From Desmodus rotundus (Eukaryota > Chordata > Mammalia > Chiroptera > Phyllostomidae), in assembly GCF_022682495.2 (NCBI RefSeq), contig NC_071392.1, forward strand, positions 56,073,459 to 56,137,458: 64,000 nt of DNA, read 5' to 3'. Positions 1-11,930 of the stretch are shown here, in pieces. Positions within the stretch are counted from its first letter, which is position 1; each line of letters starts with the position of its first letter. Position numbers and translations under genes: made by a program. The notes beneath the pieces were generated by a model. It did not search any database, was not told the origin of the DNA, and was given only the letters and a program-made list of their open reading frames with translations.

Positions 1-1778
1 CCATCTATCGATATGATCATGTGATTTTTGTCTTTGCTGTTGTTTATGTGATATATTATCTTTATTGATTTGTGAATATTGTACCATCCTTGCATCCCTG
101 GGATGAATCCCACTTGGTCATTATGTATGATCTTTTGAATGTATTTCTGGATGCAGTTTCCTAATATTTTGTTCAGAATTTTAGCATGCATGTTAATCAG
201 CGATATTGGCCTGTAGTTTTCTTTCTTTGTTATGTCTTATATGGTTTTGGGATTAGGATGATGCTGGCTTCATAAAAAGAGTTTGGGAGTCCTCCATCTT
301 CTTGAATTTTTTGAAATAATCTTTGGAGGATGCGGCTTAGCTCTCTCTTCAATGCTCTGTAGAAGTCTCCTGTGAAACCGTCCAGTGCAGGGATTTTGTT
401 TGTTCAAAGCTTTTTGATTACTCTTTCAATTTCATCAGGTTTTATTGGTCTGTTCAGGCTTTCTGCTTCTTCTTCATTGAGTTTTGGAAGGTTATATATT
501 TCCAGAAATTTTTCCATTTCATCTACATTTTCACATTTCTTGGATATAGTTTTTAATAGTACTTTCTTACAATCCTTTTTATTTCTGTGGTATCAGTTGT
601 AGTCTCTCCTCTTTCATTTCTGATTGTGTTTATTTGGGTCCTCTCTCTTTTTTTCTTGATGAGCCTGCTTGTCATCAAGGCTTGTCGATTTTGTGTATCT
701 TTTCAAAGAACCAGCTCCTGGATTCATTGATCCTTAGAATTGTGCTTTTAGTCTCTATGTCATTTAATTCTTCTCTGATCTTGGTTATCTGCTTCTTTGT
801 ACTTGCTCTGGGTTGTCTTTGTTGTTGTTCCTCGAGTTCTTGTAGGTGTATGGTTAGGTTATTTATTTGAAATGTTTCTATTCTTTGTTAGGTAGGCCTG
901 TATTGCTTCTCTGAACTTCCCTCTCAGGACCTTCTTTGCTGTGTCCCATAGGTTTTAGATTTTTGTGGGTTGTTTTTCAATTTCTTCCCTAATCTCATTC
1001 TTGACCCATTCATTGCTTAATATCATGCTATTCAATCTTCTTATTTTTCAGTGTTTTGGAGTTCTTTCCTTCTGGTTTGTTTCTCATTTCAATCCCTTGT
1101 GGTCAGAGAAAATGCTTGATATGATTTAAGTTTTTATTGAGGCTTGTTTTGCATCTTATCATGTGGTCTGTCTTTGAAAATGTTCCATGTGCATTTGAAA
1201 AGAATGTGTATTTTGCTTCTTTGGGATGAAAGGCTCTGTGTATATCAGTTAAGTCCATTTCATCTAGGGTGTTGTTCAATGCCATAAGATCTTTGATAAT
1301 ATTTTATTTGGAAGATCTATCTATTTTTGACAGTGAGGTGTTAAAATCTCCTATTATAATTGTGTTGCTGTAAATATATTTCTTGAAGTACTCCAAGATT
1401 TTCTTGATGCATTTGGGTGCTCCTATGTTGGGTGCACATATACTTGTTATGTTTATGTCTTCATGATGGATTCTTCCCTTGAGAATTATGAAGTGACTTT
1501 CTGGGTCTCTTTTAATGGCTCTTTTTTTGAAGTTGGTTTTGTCCAATATGAGTATTGCTATGCTGGCTTTCTTTTCCTCTCCATTTGTTTGGAATATTTG
1601 TTTCTAGCCCTTCACTGTCAGTCTCTGTAGGTCTTTTGTTCTGAGGTGGGTCTTCTGTAGGCAGCATATGTGTGGGTCATGTTTTTTTCATCCATTCCAC
1701 TACTCTGTGTCTTTTGATCAGGACATTTAATCCATTTATATTTAAGGTTATTATTGATTGATATTTATTCATTGCCAT
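1..1778 (-). pseudogene. L1-A ORF2 remnant (endonuclease and start of RT)
   Basis: ORF2p is the endonuclease/reverse transcriptase that nicks the target and primes reverse transcription there. The start codon at 1776-1778 is preserved, followed by the usual N terminus (MAMNKYQS then a TLNING-like stretch). At 1304-1546 the frame contains GDFNTSLS, matching the GDFN block of the L1 APE-type endonuclease. At the left edge the frame reaches the RT motif A region (a SIDA-like string). Frame breaks separate these blocks, so it is non-functional. A functional ORF2 is about 1,270 codons, and fewer than half are in the window. Confidence 0.92.
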
Positions 1779-1826
1779 TTTTTTGTACCTGTGTCCCTGT
1801 GTCTTTCATTGTTTTTCTTCCTGTTC

Positions 1827-2747
1827 TCAAAGCAAGCCCTGTACCATCTCGTGCAGAGCTAGTTTGGAGGAGGTATATTCTTTGGGGCTTCTTTTGTCTG
1901 GGAAGCTCCTTATTTGGCCTTGCAGTTTAATTGATTGCCTTGCTGGATAAAGTAGTCTTGGTTGCAGGCCTCTGGTTTTCATTACTTGGAATATTTTTTG
2001 CCATTCTCTTCTGTCTTGCAGTGTTTCCATTGAGAAGTCAGCTGCTAGTCTTATCGGGACTCCCTTCTATATTACTTTCTGTTTCTCCCTTGGTGCCTTT
2101 AAGATTCTCTCTTTGTCTTGGAATCTTGCTGTTTTAATGATGATGTGTCTTGCAGTGGGCCTCTTTGGGTTCCTCTTGATTTGGACTGTCAGTGTTTCCT
2201 GGATGTGTGTGACTTTTCTCTTATCTAATTAGGTAAGTTTTCCATCGTTACTTTTTCCAAAAGGTTTTCTATCCCTTGCTCTTCTTCTTCTCCTTCTGGT
2301 ATCCCTACTGTAAGGATATTATTATGTTTCATGTTGTCCTGCATTTCCCTTAACCCCTCTTCATTCTTTTTGAGCCTCTTTTCCTTTTCTTGCTCATGCT
2401 GAATGTTTTTTTCTACCTTGTCCTCCAGTTCACTGATCCCATCCTCTGCTTCATAGAGCCTGCTTTTGATTCCTTCTACTGTGTTCTTCAGGTCAGAAAT
2501 TGTATTCTTCATTTCCTCTTGGCCCTTGTTGATAGTTTCTATTTTGTTTTTCATTTTGATATAGTTGTATTATGTCCTTTCTAGTTTCTCTTTAGTTTTT
2601 GGTAATTTGCTGTTAGCTCACTAGGCTTCTTGATAACCATTGCTTTGAACTCAGTATCTGGTAGTTGACTTGCCTCTATTTTAATCAGCATTGTTTCTGA
2701 GGCTTCCTCCTTTCCTTTCATCAAGGAGTTTTTCTTTGTCTTCCCAT
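1827..2747 (-). pseudogene. L1-A ORF1 remnant
   Basis: ORF1p is the trimeric RNA-binding chaperone of the L1 particle. Recognisable parts in order are the start codon at 2745-2747 (MGRQRK), a coiled coil (KNKIETINKGQEEMKNTI and following heptads, about 2380-2560), the start of the RRM (NILTVGIPEGEEEEQGIENL, about 2250-2310) and the C-terminal domain (RREWQKIFQVMK, QPRLLYPAR and SFPDK blocks, 1827-2030). An early stop after MGRQRKTP and a stop after the ENLPN block break the frame. The gap to the ORF2 start is about 50 bases, as in intact L1s. Confidence 0.92.
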
Positions 2748-5151
2748 TGTTTGTGAGACTCTTCTTGTTAGCCTCTAATTCTTAAGTTGATGTGTTCTGA
2801 CCCTCTGGATTTATACTGTAACCTTCTGTGGTAGAATACCTGTGAGATTCAGTGATGCAGTCTCCTTCATCTCCTGAGCCTACTGATCTTGGGCTGTGGT
2901 TTATGTTGGCTCTGTGCATGTCTTTGGTTTTTGGTTGTTTTTGGGTCTTTGGTGGGCCCTCCCACCAGCTGGTTAACTGAGAGTCAGTCTGTCCAGCACC
3001 TCTTGTTTTCTGTTGTGTGGGTGTGGGCAGGTTGTGTTGAGCTGGTCCTTCCATGTGTCCAAAATTTTGAGGCTTTTTCTTAGTCTTGTTCAGTTGTTTG
3101 TTCATAGTAATTTCTCCACTATTTAGTTGTATTTCCAGATAGGTCTTGGGTTGAGTTAGTGTGACTTCCACTCCCTCCTTCACCTTCTTCTGTTGTTATC
3201 TGTTGGTGTTTCCTTTGTTGGTAGGTTTCCTCTTCCCGGCGGTATCCTGGAGTTCACAGCTTCTACCTAATCTTTTTTTGTGATAGGTTGTAGGGGGAAG
3301 GTGAGATGGTTTAAGACAGCAAGAGTGTATTCTATGATATTTAAAGTACCAGCCCTTAGAGAAGAGATAGGAGATCCTTTGGATATGTATAGTGTTAACC
3401 GTGATATTTCACCCCCATAGCCACTTTTTCGAAAGGGTGGAAAGAAGATAAGACTGTTGGTGTGGGGCGGCTGAGGATTTTGAGTTGGGTCTAGAAAGAT
3501 GTAGCTTGTGGGAGGTCAGATTATGAAGTAAAATGAGAGTAAAGGGTAAAAAATAGGTGTAACGTGTGAGAGAATGGAGTTAACTATCACAGTAATAAAG
3601 TTCAGGGAACAGTGAAGTGGGCTGATATCTGGGAGGAGTTCTGTGTAGTATTTACAAATGTACGGTACAGATATTATTTATAATAGTAATGGAGCAACAA
3701 TCATATGACAGAATCTATGTAATCTGGATAACTAGAATAGGGAGTATAGGTCCTAGAGTAGTGTGCTAATGGAACACAGGTGAAGGGAAAGACAGTTAAT
3801 TAACAATACACTATGAAAGAGAGGACAAGGGGAAACCAGTCAATCAATGCCAATTAACCTGTCAAGCGAAGAAGACTAAACAGAAAGAAGAGAGATACAA
3901 AAATACTAATAAAATGAGATGTAAGAATAATGAAAAAAATAATAATACAAATATACAATAACTTGCAAGTTCTCTGGAGTAGCAAAGTGAAATTTCTTTC
4001 ACTGTCACAGCTGTTGGGATGCCTCCTCTTTGTATCCAACTCTGGTCTCTTCACAGTTCCAGGTTTTATTGTCTCACTTGTGGGGAAAAAAAAAAGATGG
4101 AAGGAAGGAGAGATATAAAGGGAGAGAAAGAAGGAGTAGAACAAGAAAGCAGGAAAGAGAGGAAGGAGGTGTTAACAGAAAGAAAAAATAAAAAAAATAA
4201 TAAAGAATTACTTTAAAAAAAGAAAAAAAACAAGCCTGCTGGTTTCAAACTGGGCAAGCCAGTTTTGCTGGTCTTTTGGGCTGCAGCCAACTCAGGGGGC
4301 CTTAGCCCAGCTCTTCTCCATTCCCAACCAGCACTCTGGCACAGCTGGGCAGTCTCTGGCCCATGTCTCCAGCGGCATCTGGACCTACAGGTTGAGGCGT
4401 GTACCCTCCTCGGGGATATAGGTGTGTGCATGGGGCCTTCTGTGATTAGCACTCTCCTAGGTGCCTGTGGTCTCAGGTCCCTCCAAGTTGCAGTCTCCCG
4501 GGTGCTACAGATTTGGGCTCGCTGCCCCCCACACCTAGGAGGGAGCACCAGGTGGGTGGCCAGGTGGAGAGGAGACTGTAGCTGCTGCTGCAGGAGAATT
4601 CCCCAAAGTGCCCACGAGTGTCTTTCTTTTTGAGAAAATCCTCCTGCTCAATCCTGCCGCTCCATACAAGGAAGGGCCTGTCCTCTCACACAGCCCACCT
4701 CTCCAGCTAGACCAGGGACTGTCTGGGTCAGGGCCCCACACGGCCCAACTCTCAACTCTCCCCAGCTGGTGTCCACAGTTTCTGTGGGTTTACCACTTCA
4801 TCCTTATTCTCCTCCCTGCGACTTCAAGCAACCAGGTCTCTCTCAGTGCTCCTCAAGCCTTGTTTGGCAGGGGAGGGAGCCATTAACTTGGCTCTTTCCC
4901 AGGAGTCCTGTGGCAGGCCTAGTGGGCACAGGCCTGGGGCTGCAGTTACCCTGGTCCCCGGGAACTTTTTGTCTTGAAGCAATCTCCTTACTGTCTGTTT
5001 TTTCAGTGTCCTCTATACTTTTTGGTCTCCTATCTTCATAAATGCTGGGGTACTGTTGGCTGTTCGCTTTGTTCCTTAGTAGATCGGGTAGGTGTTTCAC
5101 CTGCATGCATGGGGAAGTGGACTCTGCTCCCACCCATCTCGCCGCCATCTT
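2748..5151 (-). promoter_or_regulatory. L1-A 5' UTR / internal promoter region
   Basis: About 2.4 kb upstream of ORF1. On the plus strand it comprises a moderately AT-rich block (2760-3900), a purine-rich run (about 4090-4230; pyrimidine in the sense direction), a GC-rich block (4250-4960) and the terminal 120 bases. That terminal block is shared almost word for word with L1-D and L1-E, including the ctgttcgct, ttcct and ggactctgctcc strings. By analogy with other mammalian L1s it should hold the RNA polymerase II promoter. Short open frames on both strands here do not resemble proteins. Confidence 0.8.
5141..5151 (-). promoter_or_regulatory. YY1-like site at the L1-A 5' end
   Basis: The first bases of the element read AAGATGGCGGC on the minus strand. 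This is the same kind of YY1 recognition core that lies at the start of human L1 and directs initiation at the true 5' end. The match is visible in the sequence; binding is inferred. Confidence 0.65.
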
Positions 5152-6656
5152 AAGCCTCTCAATAGTATTTTGAAAGACAGTGCTTCATGGTGTTACTGAA
5201 TCACTTTGATTATAAATTTATGTTTCAGTTGAATAAATAAAACTTCAAATTTTCTGTTTTCCATTTTTTTCTCCATTTTTGAAAATAAAGAAAACCCTTT
5301 TCCAAAATGAAATCTTGTTACAGAACACAATGTAAAATGAGGAAATTGGTTGCCTTGATGAGAGGGTAGTGGAACTTGGACTACTAGTAGCTTGATCTCC
5401 CCCCCCGCCCAGCTTCTGACCTAGATTCCAAATCATCTAGGGAACACAGTCAAAATCCATGGGCTTAACCTATCAAACATTGTAAAAAAAAAAAAGAAAG
5501 AAAGAAAGAACGAAACAAAGAAAGAGTGATGCTGCCATTGTTTTCCCATTTGCAGTAACAATTTTTTCTAAAATATTTATTTTCAGGAATCCTTCACATA
5601 CCTGTTTTACATGATCAAACTGTATCAATTCCTGTCTTCCTCTTGTAGTTCTTTCATGTTGATGTATATTAATGTTCATTACTTTCCTAGCCTACTGAAC
5701 TGTATTCATTTATCCTCTGATACTCACCTCAAGGGTTCTCCATGACAATTTACAGAAACATACATTATTTGAAATGTATTTTTTCATTCGGTAAGATAAA
5801 TGGTTCTTCCAGAGGCTGACTGTTTACCCTTTTATGACCCTGTAAATGCTGTTGATTTGCCCATGGAGTACACTGACACAAGCACGTAAATGCCAGTCCT
5901 TGCAGAATCTCACTGTCCTCTTCCATCCAGATGACATTTTTTCAAATGTATGGTTTCCATTTTTCCAACTTTTCCCCCATATTCAAGTCTCTAATAGTGT
6001 GCTGGTAAATGTTTAATAACTGTCTCTTCTTGGTGGGGAGGGGCTGATTTATAACATTTGCTTATTTTGGTGGTATTTACACCCTGGCCAATTTTAAACA
6101 ACAAGTGTTGCTACTGAATGGTGGAATGAAGAAGATATGTGGGGTGACAGAAAACTAAGTAATATTTCCACCATACAGATACAATAGATGCAGGTAACTT
6201 CAAAAGCAATAGTAAAATAATTAGGAGTGAGAAGGTTTGAATATTTATTTATTTTCAAATGTAATTTATGTAAATGCCAGTTTTATAATTTAACTCTTAA
6301 TAATGGCTGTAAGTATTTAACTCTTAATAAAGGCTGTGAGTAACAACTGTCTGGAAAGATTCCTGAAAATTTAACACTCAGCCCTAGTGACCTTACATGA
6401 GCCAGCTCCAGCACTGTGCTAGCACTCTGGAGATGGTAAAGACACAGGAGAATCTTCTTGCATGTCAAAAAACTATGTAAAGTAAAGGTGGTAAGTTGGC
6501 TTAACATGAGGGTCAATTCTTATCAGTTATTAGTAACTTAGAATGTTGTGTTAGAGAGAATTCTGAAACTTTGTTATGCAAAGAGTCTTATAGTCTAATA
6601 GCAATGTTCATTATGGGATAAGAAGGAAGGCATGTTAGATTTTATTCCATATATTT
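5152..6656. other. No gene recognised
   Basis: AT-rich sequence without a supportable exon or a repeat family I recognise. It holds a short impure (GAAA)n stretch at about 5488-5525, a run of C at 5400-5406 and a two-copy 27-bp tandem duplication at 6288-6341. Open frames are short and unlike known proteins. Confidence 0.6.
6288..6341. repeat. Two-copy 27-bp tandem duplication
   Basis: Two adjacent 27-base units, 6288-6314 and 6315-6341, share atttaactcttaataa followed by ggctgt, differing at two positions. It is a simple local duplication with no evident function. Confidence 0.85.
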
Positions 6657-6671
6657 TAAAATCTCTTTTAT

Positions 6672-7227
6672 CTCTGCTGCGTAGAATTCCATTGTGTAAA
6701 TGTACCATAATTTTTTGATCCACTCATTTGCTGATGGGCACTTAGGTTGCTTCCAGTTCTTGGCTATTGTAAATTGTGCTGCTATGAACATTGGGGTGCA
6801 TAGGTTCTTTGGGATTGGTGTTTCAGTGTTCTTAGGGTATAATCCCAGCAGCGGAATTGCTGGGTCAAAGGGCAGTTCCATTTTTAGTTTACCTTTTGCA
6901 ATGGCATGGATGGAACTGGAGAGCATTATGCTAAGTGAAATAAGCCAGGTGGTGAGGGACAAATACCATATGATCTCACCTTTAACTGGAACATAATCAA
7001 CAAAAGAAAAAAGCAAACAAAATATAGCCAGAGACATTGAAATTAAGAACAATGTAACAATAGCCAGAGGGGAGTAGGGAGGGGATAGTGGGGAGAGGGG
7101 TCTATAGGAGCTACTATAAAGGACACAAGGAGAAAATCAAGGGGGAGGGTAGAGGTGGGGGAGGGAGGAGGGACTGGCTGGGGTGGGGTGGAGGGATGGG
7201 GAGAAAATGCAGACAATTGTAACTGAA

Positions 7228-7258
<31 letters not shown>

Positions 7259-7289
7259 GACTAAAAATAAAAAAATTAAAAAAATAAAA
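6672..7289. mobile_element. 5'-inverted (twin-primed) L1 tail
   Basis: Bases 6672 to about 6892 are the end of ORF2 on the minus strand ([25 protein letters not shown] and IYTMEFYAAE-like blocks). From about 6893 the sequence switches to plus-strand ORF2 end and 3' UTR, followed by an (AAAT)n-rich A-tail. The whole is flanked by the perfect 15-base duplication TAAAATCTCTTTTAT at 6657-6671 and 7290-7304. Opposite-strand halves inside one target-site duplication are the signature of twin priming during L1 integration. The clean duplication suggests a fairly recent insertion. Confidence 0.93.
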
Positions 7290-7304
7290 TAAAATCTCTT
7301 TTAT

Positions 7305-8795
7305 AAGCATATTTTCCTATCTAAGTAGTAGAGCTGTATATGGGAGTAGGAGATATATTTGATTCTCCTTTTATATCCAATGACCCCAAAATCATTCTTG
7401 TGGTCTTTCCCCTTTCCTTGTTTGCTGCTGCACCTCGGACTGCTTTCTCACCTCATCCTGGCCCTCTGCCCTGGTGGCCATGGTGGTACACTATAGAGTA
7501 TCACTAAGGAACCTGGCTAGCATTCTGGAGAACTCTGGCAATTGCTTCCATTATCTTGTCCCTCTAGGCCTTGGTTCCATACTCAACGCTGTCATATCTG
7601 CTCTCCCTCAGCATTTGGTGGCTTTTGTGTTTTATAGGCATTGACTTTGTTTTTCTCTGTTCATCTTGTGTCAGGCTCCTTATGCAATGGGGAAAAACAA
7701 AAAAAAAACAAAAACATTTCTTACCTAACTTGAGGCCCAAGAAATCTTCCCTGACCAGACAAAGAATCCTGTAGCTTCTCCCACTTTTCATAATTTTTTC
7801 ACTTGGGCCAGCCATGCGGGAGAGGTTCAGAAGTTATTCATAATTCCAATGAGATGGTCAAGCTGAGATTACCTCCATAGTACCAGGTACACAGTTTGTG
7901 ATCAAGTGTTAGTTCTGCATATTCTATTCAACCTATATAGTCTCTAGATAGGAGGGTTAAAACTTGAGGACAAAAAATCAATCAACTACATTTTATGTTA
8001 TCTCCCCAACCCTTAGAAAATATGCTTTTTTTAATCTCTAGAAAATGGTGACCAGAAATATTAGAAACCAAGGTGACTTTCCAATGCCTATTGAGAGAAA
8101 CTTCCTGGCATTTTTGTAACAACTAGGGGCTCAATATTATGCTAATTCTTCACCTTAAAATATAATTAGATGTTGAGTATTCAGCACTTAGAAGACAAAC
8201 TGTACTAAGCTCTGAAATGAGGCTGAAATATGAGGAGACTTCTAACAGGAAGGGTCCTCGGACTTTCAGGGAGATAAAATCAAATGCAGAAACTGAAAGA
8301 GAGCTGCTGTAGCTGCTGCTGCTTGATGAAGGGGAAGAGTCACACATTTTAATTTTTAATTTTTAAATTATCTTTGAATTTGTTAGGTGTTTGGTTTTAT
8401 TTCACCGGTCCTTAGCCTGGGCCTGTCATAGTGTTCACAGGAAGTAGACACATTGAGAGCGAGATAAGGGTAGGTGAACAGGCAGCAGAATTCATAAAAG
8501 ATCACCAGAAAAATGATATTTTGTAAAACAATTCCATGAAATTATAGAAAGTATATATGAGTTTGTTAAACATGGGACTTTTTTCTAACTTCAAAGCCTG
8601 TGATCATTTTATTATGTATGTGGCCTTAGGTGGTCCATCTTGCCTAAACTTATCTCAGACTCCAGTACATAGTGTTATTTCAGCCCAACTTCGGAAAAAA
8701 CGTTAGTCCTACTTGGCTCACAAGTTAATGTGTACCCTGTTCAATTAAATTCCATTACCTATCCATACTCCTAGATGTTCCAACCAATTCTCATT
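7305..8795. other. No gene recognised
   Basis: No exon or repeat family could be supported. It contains an A-rich patch near 7690-7715 and a short CTG-rich run (8300-8325). Open frames reach at most about 80 codons and have no recognisable domains. Confidence 0.55.
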
Positions 8796-9185
8796 TTTTA
8801 GTTTATTTTTTACATTAATTTTTGGGGTGACATTGGTTAATAAGATTATATAGGTTTTGAGTGTACTATTCTATGTACATCATATGTATATTGCTTTGTG
8901 TGTCTACCACCGAAAGTCAAATTTTCATCTGTCACCATATATTTGACCTTTTTGACCTTTTACTACACCCCCTTCCCTCTGGTAACCGCCATACTGTTGT
9001 CTGTGTCTATGATTTTTTTTGTTTTTATTGTTTGTTTATATGTTGTTATATCCCACATGAATGAAATCATATGGTTCTTAGCTTTTTCTGACTTATTTCA
9101 CTTAGCATGATATTCTCAAGATCCATCCATGTTGTCGCAAATGGCGGTATTTTATCTTTTCTTATGGTTGAGTAGTATTCCATTA
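8796..9185 (-). mobile_element. Old L1 3' end, minus strand
   Basis: Reverse-complemented, this reads like the end of ORF2 and the 3' UTR of an older L1. It includes the block for nucleotides around 'cttagcatgatattctcaagatccatccatg' (target of many L1 copies) and a terminal ttaaccaatgtcacccc string. It diverges strongly from the young L1s in this window. Confidence 0.75.
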
Positions 9186-9203
9186 CACACACACACACAC
9201 ACC
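9183..9203. repeat. (AC)n microsatellite
   Basis: About ten AC units lie exactly at the junction between the minus-strand L1 tail to the left and the plus-strand L1 tail to the right. Confidence 0.9.
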
Positions 9204-9410
9204 CAGAAAACAGAATGGTTGTTACCAAAAAGAAGGAGGAAAGGGGAAGGAAGGATGAAGAGTTTGAAGAATGTCAAATATATGATAACAAAATAATCCC
9301 TTAGTCTTTGGATACTGAGCACAGAATGGAATATACAGATGATATAGAATTGTTACACCTAAAATTTATAAATGTTATTAACCAATATTATCTCATAAAT
9401 ATAATTTAAA
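9204..9410 (+). mobile_element. Old L1 3' end, plus strand
   Basis: It begins cagaaaacagaatggttgttacc and ends in a ttattaaccaatattatct string, as in the 3' UTR of older L1 families. Both this piece and the minus-strand piece at 8796-9185 contain an L1 3' terminus. They are therefore two insertions head to head rather than one twin-primed copy. Confidence 0.7.
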
Positions 9411-11639
9411 AACTCAAATATATAAAATTATAGAAAGTAGTCTTTAAAATGCAAATTTGATGAACATCAAAATTGGGTCTTTTTGGAGTCTGAGAAGGAT
9501 GGAATGTGATTTGAACAGTTACATTTATAAGCTTGCTTTTAACGAAGATCTAAGTTCATAGCCTTCAAATGCTGAGGGAAAAATATGTGATATAAAGTTC
9601 CCTAAAGTAAATGAAAATGAAGGTAAAGAAGATGAAAAGTGACTGCTTCATAAATATGGCAAACAGGAAATTCCTTGAATGGATACAGAACAGAAGTGAC
9701 TTCTGCTTTTATATGCTGTTTACTTAAAACATATTTTATCTTAAACATATCCTTCTGTGTACTGATTTTATTATCCTAATTAGGAGTTTTTGAGAACACT
9801 TACTTCTTTAAAAGTTTTTGTCTTTTATTCCCTCAAGACTCATCAAATGTTGGATTAATGCAGAAGGGCAAATAATATCGGAAAAGAAGTTTTCTTTACT
9901 GAATCACAGGGAACATTTATTTTAAAATTGTTCTTAGCAGAGAATAGGTCTTTTCACAGTGGTAACACTTCATATTTTAGAAGAAAATGTGCAATTAATT
10001 AAAACTTCGTATGACAATCATAGTGTATTATTTAAATACCAAATGAGTATTGAAATCACATTTACTTGTGATTGAAAAAATGTAACATATATACCCAGGA
10101 AACAGCTGTTAAACATCATGAAAATTTCCTTGATCACCTTTGTTTGCCCCAAGAATTTCCCAGTTGCAGTCAGCCCAGTTTTAAGAACTATTTCACATTC
10201 ACATACACACATGCATACACACCATGGATGTAATGATGTTATGACAAGAAATTTTGTTGAACTGAATGACAATTTTGTGACAGCTATCAATAATTCAAAA
10301 ATTATAACAAAATAAAGCCTCTATTTTCCATGCCAGCATGTGTATCTTTATTATTTTGCATCATATCAAACCCAAGACTATTTACAGTAGACCATATATG
10401 GGTTATGTTGAAGATGGAAAAAAGGAGAGGTGCGTAGACCTCAGATGAATATTAATAGACAAGGAAACTACAATTGCATGGATCAGTATGTTCTAAAGAG
10501 TTCTGTGAGGTCAACTCCGCCTCCACACAACTATGGTTGTATTCTGTCAGATCTATATGGTACTTTGAAAGCATCTAAGTATGCACTACTCACTTTCAAA
10601 ACAGTCAAACAAATTAAGCACTCTGTGAGGAAATGGATTTTGTGTAGCCAAACATGTCAATACAATTCATCTAGGTGAACCCTTCATTCTGGTATAGCAA
10701 ATGATGCAGTTGCTACCACCAGGTTTGTAGGCAAAATTGCTGAGGGGCCAAAATGATACTTTTAGAACTCCCTCTCTTGTTTTTGTATTTGCTGCACTTC
10801 ACTCCCTTTGTGAGTTCTCAGGATGCCAGTTAAATGGACTCCAAATTCTAAAAGTTCTTAATGACAAATCAACCCCAACCCCTGCACTGTAATATTGTGC
10901 CTAAATCCATTTTTCTTTAGAAGTCTGTTTTTCTCCAGTTATTTTCCTTTCTGTTTCAAGTCCTCTTCCCACCAAATCTCTGTTCCTTAACATCTAAACA
11001 AGTGGCAAACTGTTTAAAATAACTCACACAAATAGAAAAAATGCCAGCAGTTATGAAGGGGAGCCAAGCATAGATTGTCCCTCTCCCTGTACCCTCCCCG
11101 TCCTCCTTCCTCTTTCCTTCCCTCTACCTGCAATTCTCCTTTGTTTTAGAAAAGCAATCCAGGACCTATTGGTAAGAATGTGATATCAGCACAAGTGTTT
11201 AGTTTCTTTTCTTCAAGATCCCCATTAAAATTACCAATGGATATAAAGATTAAAAAAAAAAAAAAACCTGGACTAGTGCTGATGCTTGTGAAGACTGAAA
11301 TGTACACACCAAATCTCCAAGCATTTCTGTTGGATAAGATGATTTGAAAGAAAAGGCAAATTTGTGACTCACTGTCAGTGGAAGAAAGTAGTTTGCAGAC
11401 GGAGTAAGTGGCAGGCATATAGGCAGAAACCTTCTAATAGCTCTTAGGTTAAAGCAGAGAGGGACTACATGAAGTTAGACTAATGGAGGTCAGGAACACA
11501 TTTGGATTCTTTCAGTGTGTTTGAAAAGTATAAGCTGTTCCCTGGGGGAAGCTGGCACAGGTTTTCCCCTGCCCAAACAGGCAGCCTGCTGGGGGGTAGG
11601 GGTGTAATGAACATTTTTTGTTCTCAGTGGTCTCAAGTG
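9411..11639. other. No gene recognised
   Basis: AT-rich sequence with no supportable exon. A CA-rich imperfect stretch lies at about 10193-10224 and a short poly(A) at about 11250. An open frame of 82 codons (10430-10678) has no recognisable domain or neighbouring splice context. Confidence 0.55.
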
Positions 11640-11930
11640 CATCTCAGCATATTTCTCAGGGATACATTCTTAAAAGGAGAATTACCATCCACATAGTAAC
11701 AAATGTTACTATGAACATTTTTATAATTACTGACCAGAAAATTGCTCCATAAATTGATTGTGGCAGTTTATACTTCCACTAAGCAGCAAACTGCTATACA
11801 CTTTCACCAACCCTCACCAATTTTGAACTCTAACAACAGATGAAAAATAACTCATAGTTTTAAAATTTGTAGTTGAATATTAATAAAATTGATTTGTTCT
11901 CTTTTAATGTGCAGGTATTTCTTCTTTTTA
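11640..11930 (-). mobile_element. Ancient L1 fragment
   Basis: The plus strand resembles the well-known antisense of old L1M ORF2 ends: a 'ttctcagggatacattcttaaaaggagaat' segment, then 'aattgctccataaattg', then 'tttatacttccactaagcagc' and 'tttcaccaaccctcaccaa'. It is highly diverged and has no open frame. Confidence 0.6.

Larger units (their letters stand above)
1..5151 (-). mobile_element. L1-A: LINE-1, 3' part beyond the left edge
   Basis: Reading on the minus strand from 5151 there is a GC-rich 5' UTR, ORF1, a short intergenic gap, then ORF2, which runs off the left edge within the reverse transcriptase domain. The 5' terminus is recognisable because the element begins AAGATGGCGGC, as mammalian L1s typically do, and the same terminal stretch recurs in L1-D and L1-E. 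ORF1 and ORF2 are both broken by stops and frameshifts, so this copy is dead. The 3' end and its flanking duplication lie outside the window, so total length and truncation cannot be judged. Confidence 0.95.

Noticed and set aside
4213..5148. GC-rich frames of 90-122 codons on both strands
   Set aside because: They lie in the L1-A 5' UTR, a non-coding promoter region, and the equivalent region of L1-D and L1-E is not conserved as protein.
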